Shown here: one piece after another, positions 51,577 through 59,490 of the stretch | Layout of the letters: each line of letters begins with the position of its first letter | How positions within the stretch are numbered: position 1 is the first letter of the stretch | NCBI GenBank assembly: GCA_965217825.1 | Contig: OZ244571.1 | Coordinates: 1,426,001 to 1,490,000 of the forward strand | Reading direction: 5' to 3' | DNA length: 64,000 nt | From: VXNE01 sp965217825 | GTDB taxonomy: Bacteria > Pseudomonadota > Gammaproteobacteria > Pseudomonadales > Azotimanducaceae | Translations under genes and position numbers: made by a program | Notes under the pieces: model-generated | Told to the model about the DNA's origin: nothing | Database searches by the model: none | What the model saw: the letters and a program-made list of their open reading frames with translations, nothing else

Positions 51577-52926
51577 TTACTCGCGGTCCATGCCGGCTGG
51601 CTCGTTGAACCCCTTGTAGCGGTCCACGCGCAGGTCCGCCTGGGCCTTGTGACCCGCGAAGCCTTCAAGTGCGCAGAGCCGCGAGCAGTACTCCCCGACC
51701 ATGGCGGTGGCCTGCGGCGATACCTTCTGCCACGTACAGGTCTTGATGAACTTGCCGACCCACAGGCCGCCGGTGTACCGCGCGGCGAGCCGCGTCGGCA
51801 GCGTATGGTTGGTGCCGATGACCTTGTCGCCATAGGCCACGTTGGTCTCGGGTCCAAGGAACAGCGAGCCGTAGTTGGTCATGTTCTCCAGGAAATACTC
51901 AGGGTCGCGGGTCATCACCTGCACATGCTCGCTGGCGATGCGGTCTGCTTCCTCGACCATTTCGGCTTCGGTGTCGCAAAGGATGATTCGCCCGTAGTCC
52001 CGCCAGGCCTGGCCCGCCACCGCGGCGGTCTCCAGGGTCTTGAGCTGGACGTCGATCTCGCGGAGCGTGTCTTCGATCAGTGCTCGGGAGGTGGTCAGCA
52101 GCATGGCAGGCGAAGTCGGACCGTGCTCGGCCTGGCCGAGGAGGTCGGTTGCCACCATTTCACCGTCGCAGGTGTCGTCGGCGATGATCAGCGTCTCGGT
52201 CGGTCCGGCGAGCAGGTCGATCCCGACGCGGCCGAACAACTGTCGCTTGGCCTCGGCGACAAAGGCGTTGCCCGGCCCTACGAGCATGTCCACCGGCTCG
52301 ATACTTTCGCAGCCGAGCGCCATCGCGCCCACCGCCTGCACGCCGCCGAGGCAGTAGATGTCGTCGGCCCCGCCTAGGTGCATGGCCGCGACGATCGCGT
52401 CGCTCGGCGCGCCCTGGTAGGGGGGTGCGCAGGCGATGATGCGCCCGACCCCCGCTACCTTGGCCGTGACGATGCCCATGTGCGCGGATGCCACCATCGG
52501 ATAGCGGCCTCCCGGCACATAGCAGCCGACGCTGTTGACCGGGATGTTGCGATGTCCGAGCACGACGCCGGGCAGTGTCTCCACTTCGACGTCTTCGAGC
52601 GCGGCTTTCTGGATTTCGGCGAAACGCCGGACCTGGGCCTGGGCGAATTCGATGTCGTGGATCGCCTGGGCGGGCAGACGTTCGACCGAGGCTTCGATCT
52701 CGTCCCGGGAGAGCCTGAAGTCGCGTGGCGACCAGTCGTCGAACTTCACCGACAACTCCCGCACCGCGTCATCGCCCCTCGCATCGATGTCCGCGAGAAT
52801 CCCTTCGACCGCAGTCCTCACGCCTTCATCGCGCTCGGCGGCGATGTCGGCATCAATACCGGCTTTGATTATCTCGATCACACGCGGGTCCGAAAAAGAC
52901 GGGTTTGCAATGTACTTCCAATGCAA
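51577..52926 (-). CDS. Histidinol-dehydrogenase-family NAD-dependent dehydrogenase
   Basis: About 449 residues from a TTG at 52926 (GTG 52935 is an alternative; no clear ribosome-binding site). The HisD fold and active-site features are present: NIPVNSVGCYVPGGRYPMVA, VDMLVGPGNAFVAEAKRQLF, IDLLAGPTETLIIADD, HGPTSPAMLLT and VIGTNHTLPT with the conserved His. The C-terminal ARYTGGLWVGKFIKTCTWQK differs from true HisD and resembles catabolic members such as sulfopropanediol dehydrogenase (HpsN). No histidine biosynthesis genes are near, so a catabolic alcohol oxidation to the acid is more likely. Confidence 0.88.
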   Translation of the reverse strand: MHWKYIANPSFSDPRVIEIIKAGIDADIAAERDEGVRTAVEGILADIDARGDDAVRELSVKFDDWSPRDFRLSRDEIEASVERLPAQAIHDIEFAQAQVRRFAEIQKAALEDVEVETLPGVVLGHRNIPVNSVGCYVPGGRYPMVASAHMGIVTAKVAGVGRIIACAPPYQGAPSDAIVAAMHLGGADDIYCLGGVQAVGAMALGCESIEPVDMLVGPGNAFVAEAKRQLFGRVGIDLLAGPTETLIIADDTCDGEMVATDLLGQAEHGPTSPAMLLTTSRALIEDTLREIDVQLKTLETAAVAGQAWRDYGRIILCDTEAEMVEEADRIASEHVQVMTRDPEYFLENMTNYGSLFLGPETNVAYGDKVIGTNHTLPTRLAARYTGGLWVGKFIKTCTWQKVSPQATAMVGEYCSRLCALEGFAGHKAQADLRVDRYKGFNEPAGMDRE

Positions 52927-53196
52927 ATGACGCACAACAGCCGGCCTCGCCGCCGGGGAGCGCGAGGGGATGTCCCCTCGCAAAGAAAGGAGCAGCTTGC
53001 CCGCGCGGGAGCATCCGGGTTGAAGCGCGACGCGGATACGCCCCGAGACGGCGCGGCGCGGGCTGCCAAAGCGCGCGGGCGGCCCGAAGCTTCAAGCAAG
53101 AGGGCCACAGCGAACGATAGCGAGCCGGCTTCGATAGCGGCGTCTGAGACATTCTGTTAGTTTGATTGCAACCGAAATTGCACAGCACCTTCGGCC

Positions 53197-54555
53197 ATGC
53201 TCTACCGCGGGTTCGTTCGATTCCTGAGTCTGGTCGCCAGCACGTTTTACAGGCGAATCGAGGTGGTGGGCCTGGAGAATGTCCCCGTGCGCGGCGCCGT
53301 GATCTTTGCCGGCAATCACCCCAACGCCTTGATCGACGGATTGTTGCTGATCAGCCTGGCAGGTCGGTCCCCCATTCATTTCCTCGGCAACGCGCAACTC
53401 TGGAGATTTCCCATACTCTCCCGTCTGCTTGAGGCGCTCGGCGCGATACCCGTCCTGCGCCGCGAAGAACACGGACCCGACGCGGACAACCGGGGCGCCT
53501 TCGAGCGCGTGGACGACATCCTGGCCAGCGGCGAGTGCGTGGCGATCTTCCCCGAAGGCATCAGCCACACCGATAGCCGACTGGCGACGCTCAAGACGGG
53601 CACCGCAAGAATGGCGCTGCACGCCGCCGCGCATCGCGACACCGACGTCGCGATTGTTCCTTTTGGCCTGACCTACCTTGACCGTCACCGGTTCAGAAGC
53701 CAGGTCCTGCTGCACTTCGCGGCGCCGATGCCCATGGACAAGGCGCGTCTCAAGGCCTACGAGAGCGATGAAGTGGGGACCGTGCGCCAACTCACGGCAG
53801 AACTGCGCGAGCGAATCTCCCGCGTCACGCTGAGTGCCCCGGACTGGTCGACGCTGCGTTTCATTCACGCCGCGCGCCGTCTGTACAAGCCGATTTCGGC
53901 GAAACTCACGCCCGCGAGCTATGTCGACCTGAGCCGCCGCTTCGTGGAACGCTATGCGCTCTTCGCAGAGGATCCGGACATGCAGCGGCTGCGTATCGAG
54001 ATCGAGGCGTATCAGGCCCAGTTGGATGTTCTGGGCCTGAAGGATTACCAACTCTCGCATCTTGTCAGCGCCAGCATTGCCATGAAAAGGATCGTCTGGC
54101 GCACCACGCTGGCAATCGTGCTGTTCCCGCTCGCGCTGCCGGGGGCGATCATCCTGTTGCCGGCCGCATGGCTCGCCGCAACGGTGGGATCGCGGTTCAG
54201 CTACGACATCGACGACATCGCCACCCTGAAGCTCGTGACAGCGGTTCCGGTGCTGCTTTCAACGTGGGCGCTTGTCACGATCATGGCCGGAATAGGATTC
54301 GGGTGGGTGTGGGCTATCGTGGCATTGCTGCTGCTCCCCGCCAGTTTCTTCGCCACGCTGTATGTCTTTGAAAAACAGGCCCAACTGGTCATCTCGATAC
54401 GCAGCCTGTTTCACTTGGCACACTTGAGTGGCGACATCGAAGCGCTTGTTGTCAGGAGAGAAGCGCTGGTGACTGCCGTACGGACTGCCGTGGATCGCTA
54501 CGCAGACCCCACCATTCGGCGGATTTTCGACGCCCGGGATTTCAGCAACCTGTAG
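53197..54555 (+). CDS. PlsC-type lysophospholipid acyltransferase with membrane C-terminus
   Basis: 452 residues. The acyltransferase domain (about 1-230) has FAGNHPNALIDGLLL (NHX4D), FPEGISHTDSRLATLKTG (block III) and FGLTYLDRHRFRSQV (block IV). The C-terminal 150 residues have two or three membrane helices (IVLFPLALPGAIILLPAAWL and LLLPASFFATLYVF). This layout matches yeast Gpt2/Sct1-like and bacterial relatives that acylate glycerol-3-phosphate or lysophosphatidate. Monocistronic; no partner seen. Confidence 0.88.
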   Translation: MLYRGFVRFLSLVASTFYRRIEVVGLENVPVRGAVIFAGNHPNALIDGLLLISLAGRSPIHFLGNAQLWRFPILSRLLEALGAIPVLRREEHGPDADNRGAFERVDDILASGECVAIFPEGISHTDSRLATLKTGTARMALHAAAHRDTDVAIVPFGLTYLDRHRFRSQVLLHFAAPMPMDKARLKAYESDEVGTVRQLTAELRERISRVTLSAPDWSTLRFIHAARRLYKPISAKLTPASYVDLSRRFVERYALFAEDPDMQRLRIEIEAYQAQLDVLGLKDYQLSHLVSASIAMKRIVWRTTLAIVLFPLALPGAIILLPAAWLAATVGSRFSYDIDDIATLKLVTAVPVLLSTWALVTIMAGIGFGWVWAIVALLLLPASFFATLYVFEKQAQLVISIRSLFHLAHLSGDIEALVVRREALVTAVRTAVDRYADPTIRRIFDARDFSNL

Positions 54556-54784
54556 GTCGTTCCGACGCGGCCCGCGTCGACCAGGGGTTCGTGAAGGGCT
54601 GGGGTCTGATTCGCGCGGGCGATCAAGCCGAAGTCAGTTCATCCAGAGCTTGAGCGCGAGGCTTAAGGTCCTGTAGCCGTTTTTCCTACCAGCATCAGGG
54701 TCGCCTTCCGCTGTTGGCGCGCATCCGCAAGGGCCAGAATTGTGTATTTGCAGCTTGTGGCGGTGGAGGCAAATCGTGAGGTGA

Positions 54785-55279
54785 TTGTTCAGGATACTGC
54801 CATCGCCGACACCGCAGCTCGACGAGCATGTGTCAGTCTGGAGCGTCGCCGCGCGGGATGCGAAGACCTTTTTCCGTATCGTCGGCGCGCTCTGGCTTGC
54901 GGCGCTCGGCTTCGCCTTCTACAGGAAACGAGACGAACTGCCCTGGGATTCGGGCGCTGGTGGTCCGGCAGATCAGGCATGGCTTGATGTCGGCGATTTC
55001 ATTTTCGCCGTGCTTGCCGACTTTGGCACCGTCGGCATTGCCATTACAATCGTTGCGATGCTGCTCACCCGCGCGGTGAACAAGACAGGAGAATTGCTGA
55101 TGTCGTTGTACCAGTTCGTGGTGAACCGATACGTCATCCCCGTGATAGAGGCGCACAAGGCCGAGGGCCGCGAGGAGGGCCTGGCCGAAGCTCGGGCCGA
55201 GTGGCACGAGTGGAACAGGCGCCGCCTCGCCGCCGAGCGCGAAGGACGGGAGTTCACCGAGCCGACGCCGCAAGGTTAG
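54785..55279 (+). CDS. Small membrane protein with charged C-terminal helix, array copy 1
   Basis: 164 residues from TTG 54785, the most complete member of a five-copy array. Two membrane segments (about 31-48 and 72-92, WLDVGDFIFAVLADFGTVGI) are followed by LTRAVNKTGELLMSLYQFVV, then HKAEGREEGLAEARAEWHEW, a basic patch NRRRLAAEREG and the constant end FTEPTPQG. The C-terminal region looks like a soluble charged helix. No family recognised; function unknown. Confidence 0.7.
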   Translation: MFRILPSPTPQLDEHVSVWSVAARDAKTFFRIVGALWLAALGFAFYRKRDELPWDSGAGGPADQAWLDVGDFIFAVLADFGTVGIAITIVAMLLTRAVNKTGELLMSLYQFVVNRYVIPVIEAHKAEGREEGLAEARAEWHEWNRRRLAAEREGREFTEPTPQG

Positions 55280-55337
55280 TGCCGCGAAATCCGTCGGCCC
55301 TTCGGGCGCGCCGTGTTTCGCCCCCGCCCAGGCCCAC

Positions 55338-55523
55338 CTAGTGTTCCGTCAAGCCTAAAAATGCGAGTGTAGCTGCGAGGGATTTTTGGTTCCTGGCGAG
55401 GCGCGACGACGCGGTGTGGCAGGCACCACACGGTGTGGCAGGCACCACACAAGGAGGAGCAACGAAGCCAGGGGCCAAAAAGACCCGCAGATACCCGTAG
55501 ATTTAGGTTTGACGGAGCACTAG
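55338..55523. mobile_element. MITE-like element, copy 2 (complete)
   Basis: 186 bases bounded by CTAG on both sides. Ends are inverted repeats: CTAGTGTTCCGTCAAGCCTA on the left, and on the right, read inward, CTAGTGCTCCGTCAAACCTA. The similarity extends imperfectly for about 60 bases. A central palindrome GTGTGG-CAGGCA-CCACAC is present twice here, as a 19-base tandem copy. No ORF. It lies between array copies 1 and 2. Confidence 0.8.
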
Positions 55524-55535
55524 TCACCCCGCGCC

Positions 55536-55907
55536 TTGATCGGCACTCCGTGCCGTTCTGCGACGCAGGCATGGCTTGATGTCTGCGATTTCATTTTCGC
55601 CGTGCTTGCCGACTTTGGCACCGTCGGCATTGCCATTACAATCGTTGCCATGCTGCTCACCCGCGCGGTGAACAAGACAGGAGAACTGCTGATGTCGTTG
55701 TACCAGTTCGTGGTGAACCGATACGTCATCCCGGTGATCGAGGGGCACAAGGCCGAGGGCCGGGTTGAAGGACGCGAGGAGGGCCGGGTGGAGGGCCGAG
55801 AGCAGGGTCTGGCCGAAGTTCGGGCCGAGTGGCAAGCGTAGAACAGGCTCCGCCTCGCCGCGGAGCGCGAAGGACGGGAGTTCACGGAGCCGACGCCGCA
55901 AGGTTAA
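55536..55907 (+). pseudogene. Array copy 2, premature stop
   Basis: Same core as copy 1 from AQAWLDV onward. The charged repeat has expanded (EGRVEGREEGRVEGREQGLA). TGG to TAG at 55839-55841 (WQA then stop) truncates the C-terminus, but homologous sequence runs on to TAA at 55905. The N-terminal 45 residues of copy 1 are replaced by unrelated sequence after the MITE. Confidence 0.7.
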
Positions 55908-56283
55908 TGCCACGAAATCCGCCGGCCCTTTGGTGTGCCGTTCCTGCGGCGCAGGCTTGGCCTGGCTTGATGTCGGCGATTTCATTTTCGCATTGCCATT
56001 ACAATCGTTGCGAATGCTGCTCACCCGCGCGGTGAACAAGACAGGAGCACTGTTAATGTCGTTGTACCAGTTCGTGGTGAACCGATACGTCATCCCGGTG
56101 ATCGAGGGGCACAAGGCCGAAGGGCGCGAGGGGGGCCGGGTCGAAGGACGCGAGGAGGGCCGGGTGGAGGGCCGAGAGCAGGGTCTGGCCGAAGTTCGGG
56201 CCGAGTGGCAAGCGTGGAACAGGCGCCGCCTCGCCGCGGAGCGCGAAGGACGGAAGTTCACGGAGCCGACGCCGCAAGTTTAA
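55765..56283 (+). CDS. Array copy 3
   Basis: Open frame to 56283 whose homologous core starts at about 55950 (AWLDVGDFIFA) but has lost about 25 bases of the second membrane segment. It carries GREGGRVEGREEGRVEGREQ and ends FTEPTPQV. The upstream part of the frame is out-of-frame sequence from copy 2, so the true start is unclear. It may or may not be expressed. Confidence 0.45.
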   Translation: MKDARRAGWRAESRVWPKFGPSGKRRTGSASPRSAKDGSSRSRRRKVNATKSAGPLVCRSCGAGLAWLDVGDFIFALPLQSLRMLLTRAVNKTGALLMSLYQFVVNRYVIPVIEGHKAEGREGGRVEGREEGRVEGREQGLAEVRAEWQAWNRRRLAAEREGRKFTEPTPQV

Positions 56284-56374
56284 TGCCACGAAATCCGCCG
56301 GCCCTTTGGTGTGCCGTTCCTGCGGCGCAGGCTTGGCCTAGCTGGATGTCGGCGATTTCATTTTCGCCGTCGCA

Positions 56375-56677
56375 TTGCCATTACAATCGTTGCGAATGCT
56401 GCTCACCCGCGCGGTGAACAAGACAGGAGAACTACTGATGTCGTTGTACCAGTTCGTGGTGAACCGATACGTCATCCCGGTGATCGAGGGGCACAAGGCC
56501 GAAGGACGCGAGGAGGGCCGGGTCGAAGGCCGGGTCGAAGGCCGAGTCGAAGGCCGAGTCGAAGGCCGAGAGGAGGGTTTGGCCGAAGCTCGAGCCGATT
56601 GGCAAGCGTGGAACAGGCGCCGCCTCGCCGCCGAGCGCGAAGGACGGGAGTTCACCGAGCCGACGCCGCAAGGTTAG
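56375..56677 (+). CDS. Array copy 4
   Basis: Core from RMLLTRAVNKTGELLMSLYQ to FTEPTPQG. It has the longest run of the 12-base unit encoding G-R-V-E (four consecutive units at about 56519-56570), ending EGLAEARADWQAWN. The first membrane helix is disrupted upstream. Followed by the REP-like sequence (56682) and MITE copy 3. Confidence 0.5.
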   Translation: MPLQSLRMLLTRAVNKTGELLMSLYQFVVNRYVIPVIEGHKAEGREEGRVEGRVEGRVEGRVEGREEGLAEARADWQAWNRRRLAAEREGREFTEPTPQG

Positions 56678-56735
56678 TGCCGCGAAATCCGTCGGCCCTT
56701 CGGGCGCGCCGTGTTTCACCCCCGCCCAGGCCCAC

Positions 56736-56902
56736 CTAGTGTTCCGTCAAGCCTAAAAATGCGAGTGTAGCTGCGAGGGATTTTTGGTTCCTGGCGAGGC
56801 GCGACGACGCGGTGTGGCAGACACCACACAAGGAGGAGCAACGAAGCCAGGGGCCAAAAAGACCCGCAGATACCCGTAGATTTAGGTTTGACGGAGCACT
56901 AG
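56736..56902. mobile_element. MITE-like element, copy 3 (complete)
   Basis: 167 bases with the same CTAG-flanked inverted ends as copy 2, but with a single central palindrome. It lies between array copies 4 and 5. The flanking sequences are also shared with copy 2, so the block (array gene + MITE + array gene) was duplicated as a unit. Confidence 0.8.
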
Positions 56903-56914
56903 TCACCCCGCGCC

Positions 56915-57286
56915 TTGATCGGCACTCCGTGCCGTTCTGCGACGCAGGCATGGCTTGATGTCTGCGATTTCATTTTCGCCGTGCTTGCCGACTTTGGCAC
57001 CGTCGGCATTGCCATTACAATCGTTGCCATGCTGCTCACCCGCGCGGTGAACAAGACAGGAGAATTGCTGATGTCGTTGTACCAGTTCGTGGTGAACCGA
57101 TACGTCATCCCGGTGATCGAGGGGCACAAGGCGGAGGGCCGCGAGGAGGGCCGAGTCGAAGGCCGAGTCGAAGGCCGAGAGGAGGGATTGGCCGAAGCTC
57201 GAGCCGATTGGCAAGCGTGGAACAGGCGCCGCCTCGCCGCCGAGCGCGAAGGACGGGAGTTCACCGAGCCGACGCCGCAAGGTTAG
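56915..57286 (+). CDS. Array copy 5
   Basis: 123 residues from the ATG MIGTPCRSATQAWLDVCDFI. Both membrane segments (FIFAVLADFGTVGIAITIV), LTRAVNKTGELLMSLYQFVV, three copies of the G-R-x-E unit and the standard FTEPTPQG end are present. The most intact short-form member. Followed by another REP-like hairpin sequence at 57292. Confidence 0.6.
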   Translation: MIGTPCRSATQAWLDVCDFIFAVLADFGTVGIAITIVAMLLTRAVNKTGELLMSLYQFVVNRYVIPVIEGHKAEGREEGRVEGRVEGREEGLAEARADWQAWNRRRLAAEREGREFTEPTPQG

Positions 57287-57395
57287 TGCCGCGAAATCCG
57301 TCGCCCCCTTCGGGCGCGCCGTGTTTCGCCCCCGCCCAAGCCCATCTGGGATCCAGCCCCTTGATCGGCACATGCGTGCCGTTCCGCGGCGCAGG

Positions 57396-57910
57396 CTACG
57401 AGCCCCAAAGCTGGCAACTCGCGAGGTCGGCGCCCTCGGCGAGGCTCGCGAGCTTTGCGTAGACGATGTCCGGGTCGACGGCCCCGAATCCCGCGACAGT
57501 CCAAAAGCCGCAGTCCGTCCCGGCGATCACGCTCTCGCGGCCGACGATGTCGGCGAAGCGGCAGAGGCGCTCGGAGACCAATTCCGGGTGTTCGATGAAG
57601 TTCGTCGTCGAATCGATGTCGCCCGGTATCAGGATGGACTTGTCGGCCAGCGTCCCTCACTCGTGGCCGTGTCGGGAGTTGGCCGACTCGAACAGGAGTG
57701 CGCCGAAGTTCGCGCGGAGCGCGATCGGCAGCACCATCGACAGCGGCGCATCGCAGTGGTGCGGCCCTTCGTAGTTGCCCCGGCACACGTGTAACCGCAC
57801 GTGCTGGACGTTGTAGAGCACATGCTCGAGGAAGCTCTCGTTTTCCAGCGCCACGCAGTTGGCGAATACCAGTACGCCGACCTTTCGTACCGTAAGCGGG
57901 CCGTAGCGGC
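57396..57910 (-). pseudogene. MetE-like (cobalamin-independent methionine synthase family) fragment
   Basis: Minus strand, two frames: ALENESFLEHVLYN with VRLHVCRGNYEGPHHCDAPL (about 57680-57854), then RFADIVGRESVIAGTDCGFW and FGAVDPDIVYAKLASLAEGA (about 57396-57581). These are zinc-binding and C-terminal segments of the vitamin-B12-independent methionine synthase II family. A frameshift near 57660 separates them and the N-terminal two thirds is missing. Confidence 0.75.
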
Positions 57911-58111
57911 TCGGCCCATCGTTGGTGCCCCGGACAATCGTTCGGTGTGACGTGTGCTCTAGAGCGTCTTGAGCATGCTTTGGCGGTCTCCGCGATAGGG
58001 GTCGACGCCCGCCAGGGCCGAGACTCGGAACGAGGCTCGGTGCGGAGCACGAGAGCCCGGCCCCGCCAGAGGATCGCCCCTCCTCAAGTGGCGCATCGGG
58101 TTTCGCCCGCT

Positions 58112-58270
58112 TCAGATGGCAAGGTGTGCGTGCGTGCCGATCTGGATCAATTCGAGGATGTCCGCATCCCGCTTGCGGTACACCAGCAGCAGATCGGGCC
58201 GGAGATGGCAGTCGCGGCAGTCGTTGTACTGCCCCTTCATGGGATGATTCACGTAACGGGACGGCAGCGG
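58112..58270 (-). pseudogene. YafQ/RelE-type toxin C-terminal fragment
   Basis: Minus strand reads MKGQYNDCRDCHLRPDLLLV, then YRKRDADILELIQIGTHAHL and a stop at 58112. This is the YafQ-type toxin end (G-x-W/Y-x-x-x-R-x-C-H-I-x-P-D-x-L-L-I-Y, T-G-S/T-H). The N-terminal half is absent; the sequence runs into the ImmA gene end. Confidence 0.6.
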
Positions 58271-58959
58271 CACATCAGCGCCTGGATGCTGACCCCGAAG
58301 ACGTGTTTCAGTGCGAGGAGCTCGCCGAGGGCGATGGCTGATCGGTGCTTGCCGACTTCGAGCCACAACGCCTCGGCGGGCATGAGGAACGCGCCGGCGA
58401 AGCGGTGCGCGACCCGTTCGGTGTTCAGACTGCGGGCGACGCCGAGCACGATGTGGCCGAGTTCGTGCGAGATGGTGAACCGCTGGCGCTCGCCCCAGTC
58501 GTCGACATTGACGACGACGAAGGGAACTGCCGGATGCCCGGGTCGACCCGCTCGCGCGGCGAGACCACCGACGCTGCCGAGCGGGAAAGCGAATACCTTG
58601 ATGCCGCGTTCCTCGAGAAACTCTACCAGGTTGGGAATGGGCTCGTGGCCAAGGCTCCAGTGCCGTCGGAGCGCGTCCGCGGCGCGGTCGGCCTCGATCG
58701 GATCGCGCAATACGGGATAGGGCGCATCGCGTGGCTCGTCCCACTGGGCGCTGGACAATTGCAGGATGCCCTTGATGGCGAGATGCCGTTCGAGGCGCGC
58801 GAGGACCGTGGCCGAGACCTGGGCTTCGCCGCGCTTCGTCGTGAATGCGTTCTTCCTGAACTCCAGGTCTTCGAGGACCAGGTCGGGGTCCCCGAGCAGG
58901 TAGTCGACAGACGTGTGCAGGGCGTCGGCGAGCGCGATGAGGACGCCGCTGCACGGCAT
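58249..58959 (-). CDS. XRE-HTH / ImmA-IrrE-type metallopeptidase (N-terminus disrupted)
   Basis: 236 residues from ATG 58959. The C-terminal ImmA/IrrE domain has FTISHELGHIVLG (HExxH zinc site) and FAGAFLMPAEALW. Upstream in the same frame (58960-59073) sits a helix-turn-helix (SLRDLAAAIDHLVTAQAIGK, then YERNE). A TAG at 59074-59076 and the absence of a start codon leave the HTH outside the likely protein. Such pairs cleave phage-type repressors or act as antitoxin-like regulators. The end overlaps the toxin fragment. Confidence 0.65.
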   Translation of the reverse strand: MPCSGVLIALADALHTSVDYLLGDPDLVLEDLEFRKNAFTTKRGEAQVSATVLARLERHLAIKGILQLSSAQWDEPRDAPYPVLRDPIEADRAADALRRHWSLGHEPIPNLVEFLEERGIKVFAFPLGSVGGLAARAGRPGHPAVPFVVVNVDDWGERQRFTISHELGHIVLGVARSLNTERVAHRFAGAFLMPAEALWLEVGKHRSAIALGELLALKHVFGVSIQALMCRCRPVT

Positions 58960-59114
58960 GGTTTCGTTGCGCTCATACTTGCCGATGGCCTGCGCCGTGA
59001 CCAGATGGTCGATGGCAGCCGCGAGGTCCCGCAGCGAGAGCCCGAAGGACGTAGTCTTCAGCGAGGTGAACTTCTACTCGATGGCGCGCACAGGGCGGTA
59101 CAAGATGATGACGA

Positions 59115-59321
59115 GGTCGAACCGTGCACTCGCTCGACGCGGACGAGTGGCGAACCTGGAACAACATTCATCCCAACCTCTGGCGCCATGGGGTGATGCT
59201 CGATGATTTACCCAACACGACCCGGGCAATGGTGCTCGACTTGCTTGCCGCAACGCTGTCGACCAGAGGGTTTGAGCAGGCTCGCAACATCATGCATCTG
59301 AACGGGCTCCTGGCGGTCGTC
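59115..59321 (+). pseudogene. DUF3500 fragment
   Basis: Reads RTVHSLDADEWRTWNNIHPN and continues to HLNGLLAVVS, matching residues about 83-150 of the DUF3500 protein at 36307-37536 with around 15% differences. The rest of the gene is absent. It is a third trace of the catabolic module. Confidence 0.75.
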
Positions 59322-59490
59322 TCCGGGATGGCGGCGAGGGCAGCGCGAGGCGATTGAGTGAGCCGTCCCGCCGTCCGTCAATTGGGCGCGCCGGAATTCA
59401 TCGGATACACTATTTGGCTCAGTGTGATCGAGTATTCGGGTTCGCATTCAAAGTGCCGACAATCACTGGTTCGTGAGATCAAAACCAAGA

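Noticed and set aside
53166..53182. LacI-like operator TTGCAACCGAAATTGCA before the PlsC gene
   Set aside because: Spacing of the arms is off by one base and the site lacks symmetry; not strong enough to call.
54785..57286. Repeat array considered as a CRISPR
   Set aside because: Repeats are 12-base coding units and whole-gene copies, without 28-37-base repeats, unique spacers or cas genes.
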